From NCBI GenBank assembly GCA_964513075.1, contig CAZELR010000002.1, positions 62,001 through 126,000 of the forward strand: a DNA stretch of 64,000 nucleotides, in the 5' to 3' direction. The DNA comes from DAOUBP01 sp964513075. GTDB lineage: Bacteria; Chloroflexota; Anaerolineae; CG2-30-64-16. The position numbers and the translations under genes were made by a program. The notes under the pieces were generated by a model, which made no database searches, was not told the DNA's origin, and saw only the letters and a program-made list of their open reading frames with translations. Positions 17,901-24,793 of this stretch are shown in pieces (the first letter of the stretch is position 1; every line of letters begins with the position of its first letter).

Positions 17901-19467
17901 TGAACCTTGAACCTTGAACCCAATCCAGCCCATACCCTGCCAGCACCGCCATGCTCAGCGTGTAGGGGAACACCCAACGGAATGCCGAGTGCAACTGACT
18001 GTAGCCGGGCAGCCCATAGTAGAGGATGGCGTACAACGGCGTGCCGAACGCGAAAAGCAGCGAGAGCACGGCCAGGACGACGAAGGGCCAGACGTTGAAG
18101 GTTGAAGTTTGGAAGGTTGAAGGTGACTCACCAACCGATGGTTTTCCCACCCTCGACTCGGAACCTGCAACCTTGAACCTTGAACCTTGAACCCGCAAGC
18201 CGGCTACCACCCCCACCACTGCCAGCAGCAGCGTCCCGATTCCCAGGTAGTTCCCGCCCTCGACGTAGTTCTTCACGCCCCAGTCGATGGTGCGCAGCGG
18301 CTCGCCCAGCGCATTTTGGGTGACTGGAGTCCAGGTGCGCTGCCAGATATCGAAGTAGGCGTGGTGAGTTGGGTTGCCAAACGCATCGGGCAGCAGGAAG
18401 GTGACAATCTGGCGGCTGGGCCAGGCCCAATCGCGCACCTGCTGCAGGCTGGCGGAGCCCTCGCGGAAGCTTTGCGTCACCAGCTCGTACAGCGGCAGGA
18501 GCTGGACTCCGCCCAAGGCCAGGCCCAGCGCGATCATCAGCACCAGCCAGCCGGCCAGGCGCAGGGGGGAGCGCCAATTGTGCTGGCTGCGCCATAGGCC
18601 GATCAGCCGCCAGGCTGCGTAAAACGCGCTGACCATCAGGGTGTAATAGGTGATTTCGACGTGGCCGGCCAGCACGGAGATGCCGAGAAAAAGCGCACCC
18701 GCCGCGACGTAAGGCGCCGGCGAATAGACGCTGCGGTCACTCTGTGCTGCATGCCGCACCATCACTTCGATCATGGCCAGAATGAGCGGCAGCCAGGCAG
18801 CCGCGGCGATGATCATGGTGAAGTTAACGCTGACGATGAAGAAGCCGGAGAACGTGAATGCTACGGCTGCTAAGGTGGCCCCTGTCCGGCGCAAGCCCAG
18901 GACGCGGCCAAAGATGAACATGCCGATGGCGGCCAGGCCCAACTGGAGCCACGTGAAGATGCCGTAGGCGCGCCACAGCGGCAGGAGGTAGAACAGGATG
19001 GAGAGCGGGTAGAGGCTCGAGTGCTGGCCGGCAGCCAGGAACGGCGCGCCGGCGAACAGGCGCGGGCTCCACAGCACCCCGGCCAGGTCGCCGTTGTGCA
19101 GCGCTTCTCGGATGAACGATTTCCAGGCGTAGTTTTCCAGGATCAGATCGCTGATCAGGGCGTTGTGCGGCGTCTCGACGCCCAGTTCTGCCGCGGCCGT
19201 TTGCCACGGCTCGAAAGCGTACAGGTTGTCGGCCGGCAGCAGCGTCCGATTTCCAAGTGCCTGTGGTGCGAACCACAGGAGCGGCAGCAGCAGTAAAAAG
19301 AGGACGATAGCGGCATCGCGCAGGACGCCCGCATCGACTTTGCGCGTGGTTTTCAAGGAGTTGCTCCGGGCCGCAGACAGCGCCGCAGACAGCGCCGCAT
19401 CAAGCTGGCATGTCTTGCGGAACTCGCCGGCGCACCTGCCGATGTCGATACCAGATATGGAAGACAT
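14932..19467 (-). CDS. YfhO-like membrane protein fused to a polysaccharide flippase
   Basis: 1511 aa, integral membrane. Residues about 50-970 resemble the YfhO family: many membrane helices, then a large extracytoplasmic region (LPADNLYAFEPW, QFGYANGAV, DVRGYDSIIPKQY). From about residue 990 (VAKNSAVQVLMSLMNKG) to the end it is a Wzx/MATE-like oligosaccharide flippase. Such fusion of a glycosyl-transfer-like membrane protein with a flippase suggests coupled glycan modification and export. The start is uncertain: the ATG at 19467 overlaps the upstream glycosyltransferase by 68 bp and has no clear ribosome binding site; TTG codons near residue 39 are alternatives. Four repeat inserts interrupt it at about 15815-15882, 17488-17602, 17836-17921 and 18094-18193. 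Confidence 0.8.
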   Translation of the reverse strand: MSSISGIDIGRCAGEFRKTCQLDAALSAALSAARSNSLKTTRKVDAGVLRDAAIVLFLLLLPLLWFAPQALGNRTLLPADNLYAFEPWQTAAAELGVETPHNALISDLILENYAWKSFIREALHNGDLAGVLWSPRLFAGAPFLAAGQHSSLYPLSILFYLLPLWRAYGIFTWLQLGLAAIGMFIFGRVLGLRRTGATLAAVAFTFSGFFIVSVNFTMIIAAAAWLPLILAMIEVMVRHAAQSDRSVYSPAPYVAAGALFLGISVLAGHVEITYYTLMVSAFYAAWRLIGLWRSQHNWRSPLRLAGWLVLMIALGLALGGVQLLPLYELVTQSFREGSASLQQVRDWAWPSRQIVTFLLPDAFGNPTHHAYFDIWQRTWTPVTQNALGEPLRTIDWGVKNYVEGGNYLGIGTLLLAVVGVVAGLRVQGSRFKVAGSESRVGKPSVGESPSTFQTSTFNVWPFVVLAVLSLLFAFGTPLYAILYYGLPGYSQLHSAFRWVFPYTLSMAVLAGYGLDWVQGSRFKVEGGSNDPRPSTVNRQPSTFNQILGWLAGLAGAGALVVVLISIIAPGPFVALGERLLAGSDLARQFGYANGAVAWSHQALGLARFGAMAVLAGGLLVWGTRRRGDKETKRQGEEETIAPPSSALPLSHSPTLPLSLSFIALVILDLWLFGHSFNPATDPKLLNYTPPVIEFLQGRQDDAQPWRLTSFDAPGEKVLNANSAMRYGLEDVRGYDSIIPKQYVAYMRRIQPQDDLLYNRIAPIYTQIDGQSNYDALDNPLLDLLGVRYVVTTHTIPNAGYELVYDREVKVYENTGAFPRAFIVSEAVAAADQTAALDLLQTIDPAQIVVLEGMAPEALPSSASPELREARISQRGNRELFVDVNISDRGWLVLTDNAFEGWKAYLRPFGVKGEGVDSEGNAIEQQLPIYRADGTFRAVYLPQAGQWTVRFVYSPRSLLLGLYLSFLAGVTLLLLGGWWAWRRFYRGERSEVGTVAKNSAVQVLMSLMNKGIDFAFAMLRLRVLSPAGEGSYAFTIAFYGIFEIVTRFGLGTLLTRDVALDRSRARSYLYNVVALRTLLWLVSLPLMILVAIFYRVALNQLTAAEAQAIVLFAAALLFANIADAISSVFNAFEKMEYPASIATATATAKVALGALVLLPPLDLGFVGLAGVSLVMNVVQVVWLWVALRSKVLTADGQGSRGAGAQGRSPSTPLRSAQDAKKQRGVSLGLDLGLQRHMLRESGPLMINNLLATVFWRISQFVLRGATTPAALGIFSAGVKWLDGLNVIPAYFTLAIFPLMSRYAQAGRESLVKSYRLALQLLFMVALPVAVFFTFAATPLIQILGGAAYLPDSATALRIMIWSIPIGFVNSVTQYVLIAVNQQRFLTKAFIIGVVFTALANLIFVPRFGYVAAAIIQIPAELSLFIPFAFAVHRHVAAIPWARLLARPILAAALNAGATWGLLKAGVPLLAATVIGFAVYAGTLLASGAFRGEEFGVLRSLLRRNSVGALTKD
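15815..15882. repeat. CTGAGCGGAG unit plus GCCCCTGC octamers inside the flippase fusion
   Basis: A GCATCCTGAGCGGAGCGGAG...GTCGAAGGAC unit adjoins three to four GCCCCTGC octamers. Together they are translated as a Gly/Ser/Arg stretch (GSRGAGAQGRSPSTPLRSAQ) in a loop of the flippase part. Confidence 0.75.
17488..17602. repeat. GAGAGTGG octamers and CTCTTTGT octamers inside the YfhO part
   Basis: Two adjacent octamer arrays (GAGAGTGG/GACAGTGG/GAGAGCGG, then CTCCTTGT/CTCTTTGT/TTCTTTGT). Translated on the minus strand they give RRGDKETKRQGEEE and SHSPTLPLSLS between predicted membrane helices. Confidence 0.75.
17836..17921. repeat. TTGAAGG/ACCTTGA heptamer insert in the YfhO part
   Basis: Inverted heptamer arrays (GGTTGACGGTTGACGG on the left, CCTTGAACCTTGAACC on the right). 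They encode QGSRFKVEGG and PSTVNRQPSTFNQ. This is the same family as 1951, 18094, 31944 and 58046. Confidence 0.8.
18094..18193. repeat. Second TTGAAGG/ACCTTGA heptamer insert in the YfhO part
   Basis: The same inverted heptamer layout as the insert 170 bp away. It encodes VQGSRFKVAGSESRVG and GESPSTFQTSTFN, so two copies share the peptide QGSRFKV. Confidence 0.8.
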
Positions 19468-20185
19468 CCAGCGCGCCTTGGATTTTTACGGGAATGCTCA
19501 TTTTTGATTTGCCAATGCGCCGGTCCTCAAAATAGATTGGGATCTCTTTGACCCGATACCCCAGCCGTTCGGTCAGGTAGGCCATCTCGACCTGGAATGC
19601 ATAGCCATTTGAGGTAACGTTTTCCAGGCCGATCCCTTCGAGAGTCGCCCGGCGCCAACACTTGAAGCCGGCAGTGATGTCCTTGGTCTTCAATCGGAGA
19701 ATGCCTCTTGACCATACTTCGTTGGCCCACCAACTCAAGAATCTGCGCCACCAACTCCAGCGTTCATCCAGTTGTCCGCCGGACACGTAGCGCGATCCCA
19801 CTACGACGTCGTAATCACCCAGTAGGTCCAACATAGTTCTGATTGTCGGAGGCGGGTGAGAGAAATCGGCGTCCATCTGGACGATGGCGCCGGCGCCCGC
19901 TGCCAGGGCCTGGGTGAAGCCTGCGATATAGGCCCGGCCCAGCCCCTCCTTGCCTGGTCGATGGCAGACCTGAATCACACCTGGCAGGCGTTCGGCTAAC
20001 ATGTCGGCGACGCGGCCTGTGCCATCGGGTGAATTGTCGTCAACGATCAGTGCTGATAAATTGGGGATCGCAAGCGCGTGCAACTCAGCTACCAAGCCGG
20101 GCAAGTTGTCGGCCTCGTTGTAGGTGGGGATGACGACGACAACCTTCGGGGTCACCGAGGCATCGCTGGCAGGTCGGGAAGGCAT
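19400..20185 (-). CDS. GT2 polyprenol-phosphate mannosyltransferase-like enzyme
   Basis: 261 aa from the ATG at 20185. GT-A fold motifs: VVIPTYNEADNL, DDNSPDGTG and the metal-binding QMDADFSHP, followed by GSRYV and DITAGFKCWRR, as in dolichol-phosphate mannose synthases. There is no C-terminal membrane anchor (the protein ends RRRVPQDMPA), so it is probably membrane-associated only. It likely transfers a hexose from GDP- or UDP-sugar to undecaprenyl phosphate for use by the adjoining YfhO-flippase protein. The promoter's -10 box lies only 10 bp before this ATG, giving an almost leaderless mRNA. An upstream ATG at 20224 would lie inside the promoter and is rejected. Confidence 0.88.
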   Translation of the reverse strand: MPSRPASDASVTPKVVVVIPTYNEADNLPGLVAELHALAIPNLSALIVDDNSPDGTGRVADMLAERLPGVIQVCHRPGKEGLGRAYIAGFTQALAAGAGAIVQMDADFSHPPPTIRTMLDLLGDYDVVVGSRYVSGGQLDERWSWWRRFLSWWANEVWSRGILRLKTKDITAGFKCWRRATLEGIGLENVTSNGYAFQVEMAYLTERLGYRVKEIPIYFEDRRIGKSKMSIPVKIQGALDVFHIWYRHRQVRRRVPQDMPA

Positions 20186-20195
20186 GTTAATGACT

Positions 20196-20224
20196 ATTCT
20201 ACCACGAGCATGTTCAACGGTCAA
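20196..20224 (-). promoter_or_regulatory. Promoter for a near-leaderless glycosyltransferase mRNA
   Basis: Minus strand TTGACC (20219-20224) and TAGAAT (20196-20201), 17-bp spacer. Initiation about 7 bp past the -10 box would fall within a few bases of the ATG at 20185. Confidence 0.75.
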
Positions 20225-20229
20225 CCCTG

Positions 20230-20258
20230 TTGCTTTTTCGCTGCGTCTGCGCTATAAT
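20230..20258 (+). promoter_or_regulatory. Promoter of the orphan regulator gene
   Basis: TTGCTT (20230-20235) and TATAAT (20253-20258), 17-bp spacer. It is back to back with the glycosyltransferase promoter, the two -35 boxes separated by 5 bp, so a protein bound here could control both. Confidence 0.8.
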
Positions 20259-20296
20259 GGGTGTGCATGTCATCTTGGTGAAACAGAGGGGGAGCG

Positions 20297-20980
20297 ATGG
20301 TTCGCAGCGCCGGTAGCAGTCCAACCCAGGTGCTCTATATTGGGCGACTGGACAGCCACTATGAGAAGGTGTGGCAAGACCTTCAGGCAGACGGCGCCGT
20401 CATTGCTTTCGCACGCACCCAGACCGTCGGCCTTCAGATGGCTCGCGAGCTGCGGCCCAATATCGTTGTAATCAACACCTTCAACAGCCATTTCTCGGGC
20501 GACCGTCTCTGTCGTCTGTTAGGCAGCCGCTTACCGCAGGCCAAACGGCTTCTCATCGTCGATCACGGGGAGGGCGCGCAGATTGAGTGCGAAGAGCGCC
20601 TGAGCCGGCCGTTTACGGCGCGCAAATTGCGCGATACGATGCGTAAGCTGCTGGACCGGGTGGCCCCTCACGTGCTGCTGGCTGGCGGCGTTGAGTTGGA
20701 CCTGATCTCGCGTGTTGTCGTCGGTTCCCAGGGCCGGATTCATCTGACGCCCAAGCAGTGCCAGCTCCTGGCTCTGTTCATTCAGCGTCCCAACCAAGTT
20801 GTCTCGCGCGAGGACTTGATGAAGGAGATCTGGGAGACGCGTTATTTGGGTGACACTCGCACCCTCGACGTCCATATCCGTTGGCTGCGCGAGAAGATCG
20901 AAGCCGATCCGACCCATCCAGTGTTGCTGCTGACCCACCGCGGAGTTGGGTACAAGCTGGTTGTTTCTTCAGAGACTTGA
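20297..20980 (+). CDS. OmpR/PhoB-like DNA-binding protein with a degenerate receiver domain
   Basis: 227 aa. The C-terminal winged-helix domain is canonical (LTPKQCQLLALFIQRPNQVVSREDLMKEIW, then TRTLDVHIRWLREKIE and HRGVGYKLV). The N-terminal 115 residues have receiver-like length and pattern but no phosphoacceptor: the expected beta3 Asp region reads NIVVINTFNSH. No histidine kinase lies nearby. It probably acts without phosphorylation or through another signal. GAGGGGGAG precedes the ATG. Its promoter diverges from that of the glycosyltransferase, a likely target. Confidence 0.85.
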   Translation: MVRSAGSSPTQVLYIGRLDSHYEKVWQDLQADGAVIAFARTQTVGLQMARELRPNIVVINTFNSHFSGDRLCRLLGSRLPQAKRLLIVDHGEGAQIECEERLSRPFTARKLRDTMRKLLDRVAPHVLLAGGVELDLISRVVVGSQGRIHLTPKQCQLLALFIQRPNQVVSREDLMKEIWETRYLGDTRTLDVHIRWLREKIEADPTHPVLLLTHRGVGYKLVVSSET

Positions 20981-21023
20981 ACCTTACTCCTCCCCGATTC
21001 AATCCGATTCTGCCAGAAACCAA

Positions 21024-21047
21024 AATCGGCACTTAGGAGTGCCGATT
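21024..21047 (-). terminator. rpsT terminator
   Basis: Perfect 10-bp stem AATCGGCACT/AGTGCCGATT with a 4-nt loop (21034-21037). Read on the minus strand it is followed by TTGGTTTCT, so it fits the end of rpsT; it also closes the convergent regulator gene. Confidence 0.65.
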
Positions 21048-21075
21048 GGTATCCGTAGCAGGTAAAGAACCAGGC

Positions 21076-21357
21076 TCAGACAGCTTTCCTGGCCTTATTC
21101 GCCGCGCTCATCAGCCGGGACTTACGGCGTGCAACGTTGTTCTTATGGAACACGCCTTTTTCGGCGGCTTTATCCAACGCGCGGACAGCGGTCTGCAGTG
21201 CCTGGCCGGCCTCGGTCATTTTGCCAGCGGTCAGCAGCGCATGAAACCTCTTGATATGGGTGCGGGCGCTGGCGCGGACGGCGCCGCGGTAAACGGTCTT
21301 GCGCGCATCACGACGCACGCACTTGAGCGCAGATGGGTTCTTCTTCAGGTTTGGCAC
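21076..21357 (-). CDS. rpsT: 30S ribosomal protein S20
   Basis: 93 aa, very basic and helical, with the S20 pattern (KTVYRGAVRASARTHIKRF, then AALDKAAEKGVFHKNNVARRKSRL-like C-terminus). It starts at a GTG (21357) after a GGAGG site 6-7 bp upstream. It binds 16S rRNA early in 30S assembly. It stands alone, as is usual for rpsT, and ends in the hairpin at 21024-21047. Confidence 0.93.
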   Translation of the reverse strand: MPNLKKNPSALKCVRRDARKTVYRGAVRASARTHIKRFHALLTAGKMTEAGQALQTAVRALDKAAEKGVFHKNNVARRKSRLMSAANKARKAV

Positions 21358-21477
21358 TAATAGCCTCCGTACTCTCCAAGGTCACCAAGAATGATAGTTG
21401 CAACGGCCGGGGCCGCCGCAGGGCGAATATGACAGCAAGTTGGCCGCGCCAGACGTGCTGGCCGGCCAACATTTCAT

Positions 21478-22182
21478 TTATACCGCAGATGGCGGTTTTT
21501 GTCCAGTTTGGGTGCCATCGTTAAACAGGATATCTTCCATTGCTTCCTGCACATACGGGTAGGCCAGCCATACCACTGCTGACCCGAACAGCCCTCCCGT
21601 CACCAGCCGCAACATCCAGGAGCTTTCCCGCCAGCCCACCAGCTGCGTCGCACCATCAAGGAACATGGGGACCAGAAGCAGGCAGAAGAGCCAGATCGGC
21701 AGCTTGGGCAGCTTGCCTCTGCTGCGAGCCAATCTGCTTCGCAGCAGGCCGAACAGCATGCCGCTGAGCAGGAGGCCGCCGTAGATGGCAATATCGCGCT
21801 GGCAGATGGCTACTTTGTAGCCGATCGCCGGCAGACCATCGAAACGCAGGGCCTGGCGCTGCAGAATGTTGAGTCCGGCGAGCGGAGCACCGTCGGATTC
21901 CAGCTCCGGCACCGTGTACACGGCTCTTGGTCCGAACAGCCAGAACGAGCGCTCAGGCAGTTGGTGGCACGTCGGAGCGTAGATCGCGTAGATCAATCGG
22001 GCGGGGCCGGCCGCGCCAACGTGTGCCAGTACAGGCGCCAGGAAGGGCAGACCGATGAAGATGGCTACGAAGATGTTGAACGTGGCCAGCCAGTGGCGCG
22101 CCAGCCAGCGAGCCAGCCGGTCGATCGCCCCTGCCACCCGCGCGGGCCTGCCTCCCTCGGGCAAACGTACATCTACACCCAT
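21478..22182 (-). CDS. DUF2085 membrane protein
   Basis: 234 aa with about five membrane helices. It has the DUF2085 motifs CHQLPERSFWLFG and CQRDIAIYGG (conserved Cys/His/Arg). The start is the ATG at 22182 after GGAGATTTG. It closes the cytochrome c maturation gene series 50 bp downstream of ccdA, which hints at a link to heme or thiol chemistry, but the family has no firm function. Confidence 0.8.
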   Translation of the reverse strand: MGVDVRLPEGGRPARVAGAIDRLARWLARHWLATFNIFVAIFIGLPFLAPVLAHVGAAGPARLIYAIYAPTCHQLPERSFWLFGPRAVYTVPELESDGAPLAGLNILQRQALRFDGLPAIGYKVAICQRDIAIYGGLLLSGMLFGLLRSRLARSRGKLPKLPIWLFCLLLVPMFLDGATQLVGWRESSWMLRLVTGGLFGSAVVWLAYPYVQEAMEDILFNDGTQTGQKPPSAV

Positions 22183-22200
22183 CAAATCTCCAATCAGTCA

Positions 22201-22234
22201 GTCATTGCGTCGGGCTGCAGCCCCGAAGCAATCT
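22201..22234. repeat. CATTGCG...GAAGCAATC repeat half
   Basis: GTCATTGCGTCGGGCTGCAG and CCCCGAAGCAATCTC fill the ccdA-DUF2085 gap. They match one side of the larger palindromic element at 27528-27624. Confidence 0.55.
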
Positions 22235-23076
22235 CATACGTCGGCCTTTGCCGGACCCGCGACAGCCGTGCCGCTCAAATACCCGATGTAGGCCGGGATC
22301 AGCGGCAGCACACAGGGCGAAAGAAATGACAACAAGCCAGCCAGGAATGCAATGGGGATGCTGACTGCAGATGACAGGTCTGTGGCGCCCAACTTCACGG
22401 TCGCCAGCCCTGTGCCGAACCAGCTTTGGAATAAGATGGTGATCCACGCCAACTTGTCCATGAAGAGCAGGATACCCACCCCGATCAGAAACAGGCCGGT
22501 GATTTTGGAGACCACCCCCAGGTAGCGGTTGACCCGGCGCAGCCAACCCGTCATCGTACTGAACGCTGCACCGGTGAGCAAGAAGGGGATGCCCAGGCCC
22601 AGTGAATAGATCAGGAGCAGCAGCGCGCCCTGACCGGCCGTCTGCGTGTTGCTCGCCAGCAGGTAGATCGCCGACAGCACCGGCCCCACGCACGGGATCC
22701 ACCCTGCGGAAAAGAAGACACCCATCAGCGCGGATGACAGATAGCCCCAGCGCCGGTCGACCCGGGCTTGCACGCGACCTTCGGTGTACATCACGCGGCC
22801 CAGCACATCGGTGAAGGCGATGTAGGCCGCAGCCAGCGGGTTGTCATCGCGGCCCGTCTTGCGCAGCCGTTCTGCGATCCAGCCCAGGACGCCCGCTACC
22901 TGGAGGCCGAATACGATCAGGATGGCTCCGCCGATCTTCACGAACGTGGGCAGGAACGCGTTGATGCTGTTGCCGATAAACGCCACGGACGCGCCCAGCA
23001 GCGCAAAGACCAGGCTGAAGCCGATCACGAAGGCCAACGCGTGCGAAAAGGTCTGCCAGCGCCCCGCAGTGGTCAT
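22234..23076 (-). CDS. ccdA: CcdA-like thiol-reductant transporter with circularly permuted helices
   Basis: About 280 aa, six membrane helices. CcdA passes electrons from cytoplasmic thioredoxin across the membrane to keep apocytochrome thiols reduced. The normal order begins with SFLSPCVLPLIPAYIGYLSG, then HALAFVIGFSLVF, then GWIPCVGP. Here the protein begins with HALAFVIGFSLVF, passes through GWIPCVGP, and ends with LLSFLSPCVLPLIPAYIGYLSG. Both active-site cysteines are kept. With six helices, moving helix 1 to the end preserves its orientation, so the protein could work. Start chosen at the ATG 23076 (GGAGAG upstream); a GTG at 23091 is possible. No extra copy of helix 1 exists upstream. 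Confidence 0.85.
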   Translation of the reverse strand: MTTAGRWQTFSHALAFVIGFSLVFALLGASVAFIGNSINAFLPTFVKIGGAILIVFGLQVAGVLGWIAERLRKTGRDDNPLAAAYIAFTDVLGRVMYTEGRVQARVDRRWGYLSSALMGVFFSAGWIPCVGPVLSAIYLLASNTQTAGQGALLLLIYSLGLGIPFLLTGAAFSTMTGWLRRVNRYLGVVSKITGLFLIGVGILLFMDKLAWITILFQSWFGTGLATVKLGATDLSSAVSIPIAFLAGLLSFLSPCVLPLIPAYIGYLSGTAVAGPAKADV

Positions 23077-23103
23077 AGCACTTCTCTCCACCTTATTGGT
23101 TGT

Positions 23104-23247
23104 TCAATTCGGCGCTTGCTTGTTCTCCAGCAGTTCCTTCAGCGTCGCAATATCGCGCTGGAGTGCGGCCTGCTGGCGCACCATATTGAAGATTAACACG
23201 AACGAAGCCAGCCAAATGACCAAGTATGCAGCAATCATGAAGTTCAT
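23104..23247 (-). CDS. ccmD: CcmD-like small membrane protein (47 aa)
   Basis: MNFMIAAYLVIWLASFV begins one membrane helix (residues 3-22), followed by a charged coiled segment ending KELLENKQAPN. Size, topology and position directly after ccmC match CcmD, which holds the CcmABC/CcmE complex together during heme loading. AGGAG lies 9 bp before the ATG. The stop is 27 bp ahead of the ccdA start. Confidence 0.82.
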   Translation of the reverse strand: MNFMIAAYLVIWLASFVLIFNMVRQQAALQRDIATLKELLENKQAPN

Positions 23248-23297
23248 GCGACTCTACTCCTGTAGCGAATGGCGAACCACGCACCCCTGTCCTCCGC

Positions 23298-23993
23298 TCA
23301 ATACCCCGCCAGTTCCTTCAGCGTCTCCACCTGTTCCCTGAGTTGTTCCACCCGATAGCGGTTCATCAGCAGCGCGACATAGAGCAGGGTGAACGCAGCA
23401 AGGGAGAAGAAGAAGGCGAGCATCATATTGGGCGACAGGCCGAAGCCCTGGTTTGCATCGATCAGCACGGGGTGGATTGTGCGCCACCATCGAATTGACA
23501 TAAAAGTAATAGGCACGCTGAGAAACGCGAAGATGCCATAGACCGCGGCAAATCGTCCTCGCCGGGCTGGGTCGTCCATCGCGCTGCGCAGCATGAAGTA
23601 GGCCACGAACAGCAGGAAGACGATGGTATAGGTGGTCAGCCGCGGGTCCCAGGTCCACCAGACGTTCCACGCCGGCTTGGCCCAGATGGAGCCGCTGGCG
23701 GTCGCGGCCAGGGTGAACGCCAGCCCGATCTCTGCCGACGACAGGGCCAGGCTATCCCAATTGCGTTTACTGGTGATGAGGTAGCCGACGCTACTGACCA
23801 TGGTGACGCCGAATGCCAGCATGCTGACCCACGCGCTGGGCACGTGGAAGTAGATGATCCGTTGCGCGAACGTCTCGTTGCGGGTCAACCCTGCGGCGTC
23901 GGGCGCTACAACCAGCGCCATGATCGCGGCGGCCAGGATGGCGACTGCCGCCAGGGCGGTGAAGAAGATCAATCCTCGACTAGATCGAGCCAT
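23298..23993 (-). CDS. ccmC: CcmC, heme exporter/handling protein
   Basis: 231 aa from the ATG at 23993 (GGAGGAG upstream; a second ATG at 24008 lies within that site). Six membrane helices with the tryptophan-rich WWD motif WNVWWTWDPRLTT and flanking conserved histidines (YFHVPSAW, RTIHPV), which hold heme for attachment to CcmE. The C-terminus (EQLREQVETLKELAGY) is a coiled segment like that of CcmD. It follows ccmB after a 128-bp gap that holds a repeat. Confidence 0.93.
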   Translation of the reverse strand: MARSSRGLIFFTALAAVAILAAAIMALVVAPDAAGLTRNETFAQRIIYFHVPSAWVSMLAFGVTMVSSVGYLITSKRNWDSLALSSAEIGLAFTLAATASGSIWAKPAWNVWWTWDPRLTTYTIVFLLFVAYFMLRSAMDDPARRGRFAAVYGIFAFLSVPITFMSIRWWRTIHPVLIDANQGFGLSPNMMLAFFFSLAAFTLLYVALLMNRYRVEQLREQVETLKELAGY

Positions 23994-24031
23994 AGACAGC
24001 TCCTCCATAAATCCGAATTCTTCGATCTGGA

Positions 24032-24095
24032 ATCGAGGCTTCAGCCGGTCTCCCGCATGGAGCGTATCCCTCGCTTCGCCGGCTACAGCCTCGAT
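24032..24095. repeat. ATCGAGGCTTCAGCCGG inverted repeat
   Basis: Left arm 24032-24048 and right arm 24079-24095 pair over 17 bp with two mismatches, in the ccmB-ccmC gap. A related copy is at 34316-34368. Confidence 0.6.
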
Positions 24096-24121
24096 GCTCG
24101 GACATTATCCGCGCGTATATA

Positions 24122-24793
24122 TCACTCTTCGACCACGAACCCGAAGGTCAAGTAAGCCAGCACCGTAAAACCGATGTCGTACAGCGCAATGAGTCGCAGC
24201 CAGTTGCTCAGCGATGCCAACGTCTCACCGTCGAGCAAGCCGCCGGTGAGTTTGACGCCGGCGATCAGCACGGGCAGCAGGACCGGGAAGAGCAGGATCG
24301 GCAGCATCACCTCGCGCGCGCGAGTATTGACCGCAATGGCCGAAAAGATGGTGCCGACGGCCGCGAACCCGAAGGTGCCCAGGAAGATCGCCAGCAGGTG
24401 CGGCCCCGTAAACAGCGACAGGTTGAAGAAAACCATCACCAACGGCAGTAGGATGATCTCTACGATCAGGATGAAGACCAGGTTTCCCAGCATCTTCCCG
24501 AAATAGATGGCCGAGCGGTCGACCGGCGCCAGCAGCAGGCCGGCGAAACTGCCCTTGTCCTGCTCGATGACGAAAGCCCGGTTCAGTCCCAGGATGCCCG
24601 CAAAAGTTATCGCCACCCACACGATTCCTGGCGCCACCATCTTCATGGACGGCACACGCAGCTCGAACGCGAAGTTGAAGACGATCACGGCCAGCAGCGC
24701 AAAGACGAACATGCTGCTGAAGATGTCCTTGGTGCGCAGCTCGGCCCGGATATCCTTCCAGACGATGGCGGCTACCGCTCTCCAGAACCTCAT
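24122..24793 (-). CDS. ccmB: CcmB, heme exporter permease
   Basis: 223 aa, six membrane helices of ABC-2 type (VWKDIRAELRTKD, FVIEQDKGSFAGLLLAPVDRSAIYFGK). It forms the channel part of the CcmAB ATPase that releases holo-CcmE from CcmC. Its start overlaps the ccmA stop by 4 bp. Confidence 0.93.
   Translation of the reverse strand: MRFWRAVAAIVWKDIRAELRTKDIFSSMFVFALLAVIVFNFAFELRVPSMKMVAPGIVWVAITFAGILGLNRAFVIEQDKGSFAGLLLAPVDRSAIYFGKMLGNLVFILIVEIILLPLVMVFFNLSLFTGPHLLAIFLGTFGFAAVGTIFSAIAVNTRAREVMLPILLFPVLLPVLIAGVKLTGGLLDGETLASLSNWLRLIALYDIGFTVLAYLTFGFVVEE

Noticed and set aside
23093..23284. A 63-codon frame overlapping the ccmC-ccdA gap
   Set aside because: Wrong frame: the CcmD-like frame 23104-23247 has a ribosome binding site, a membrane helix and the expected position.
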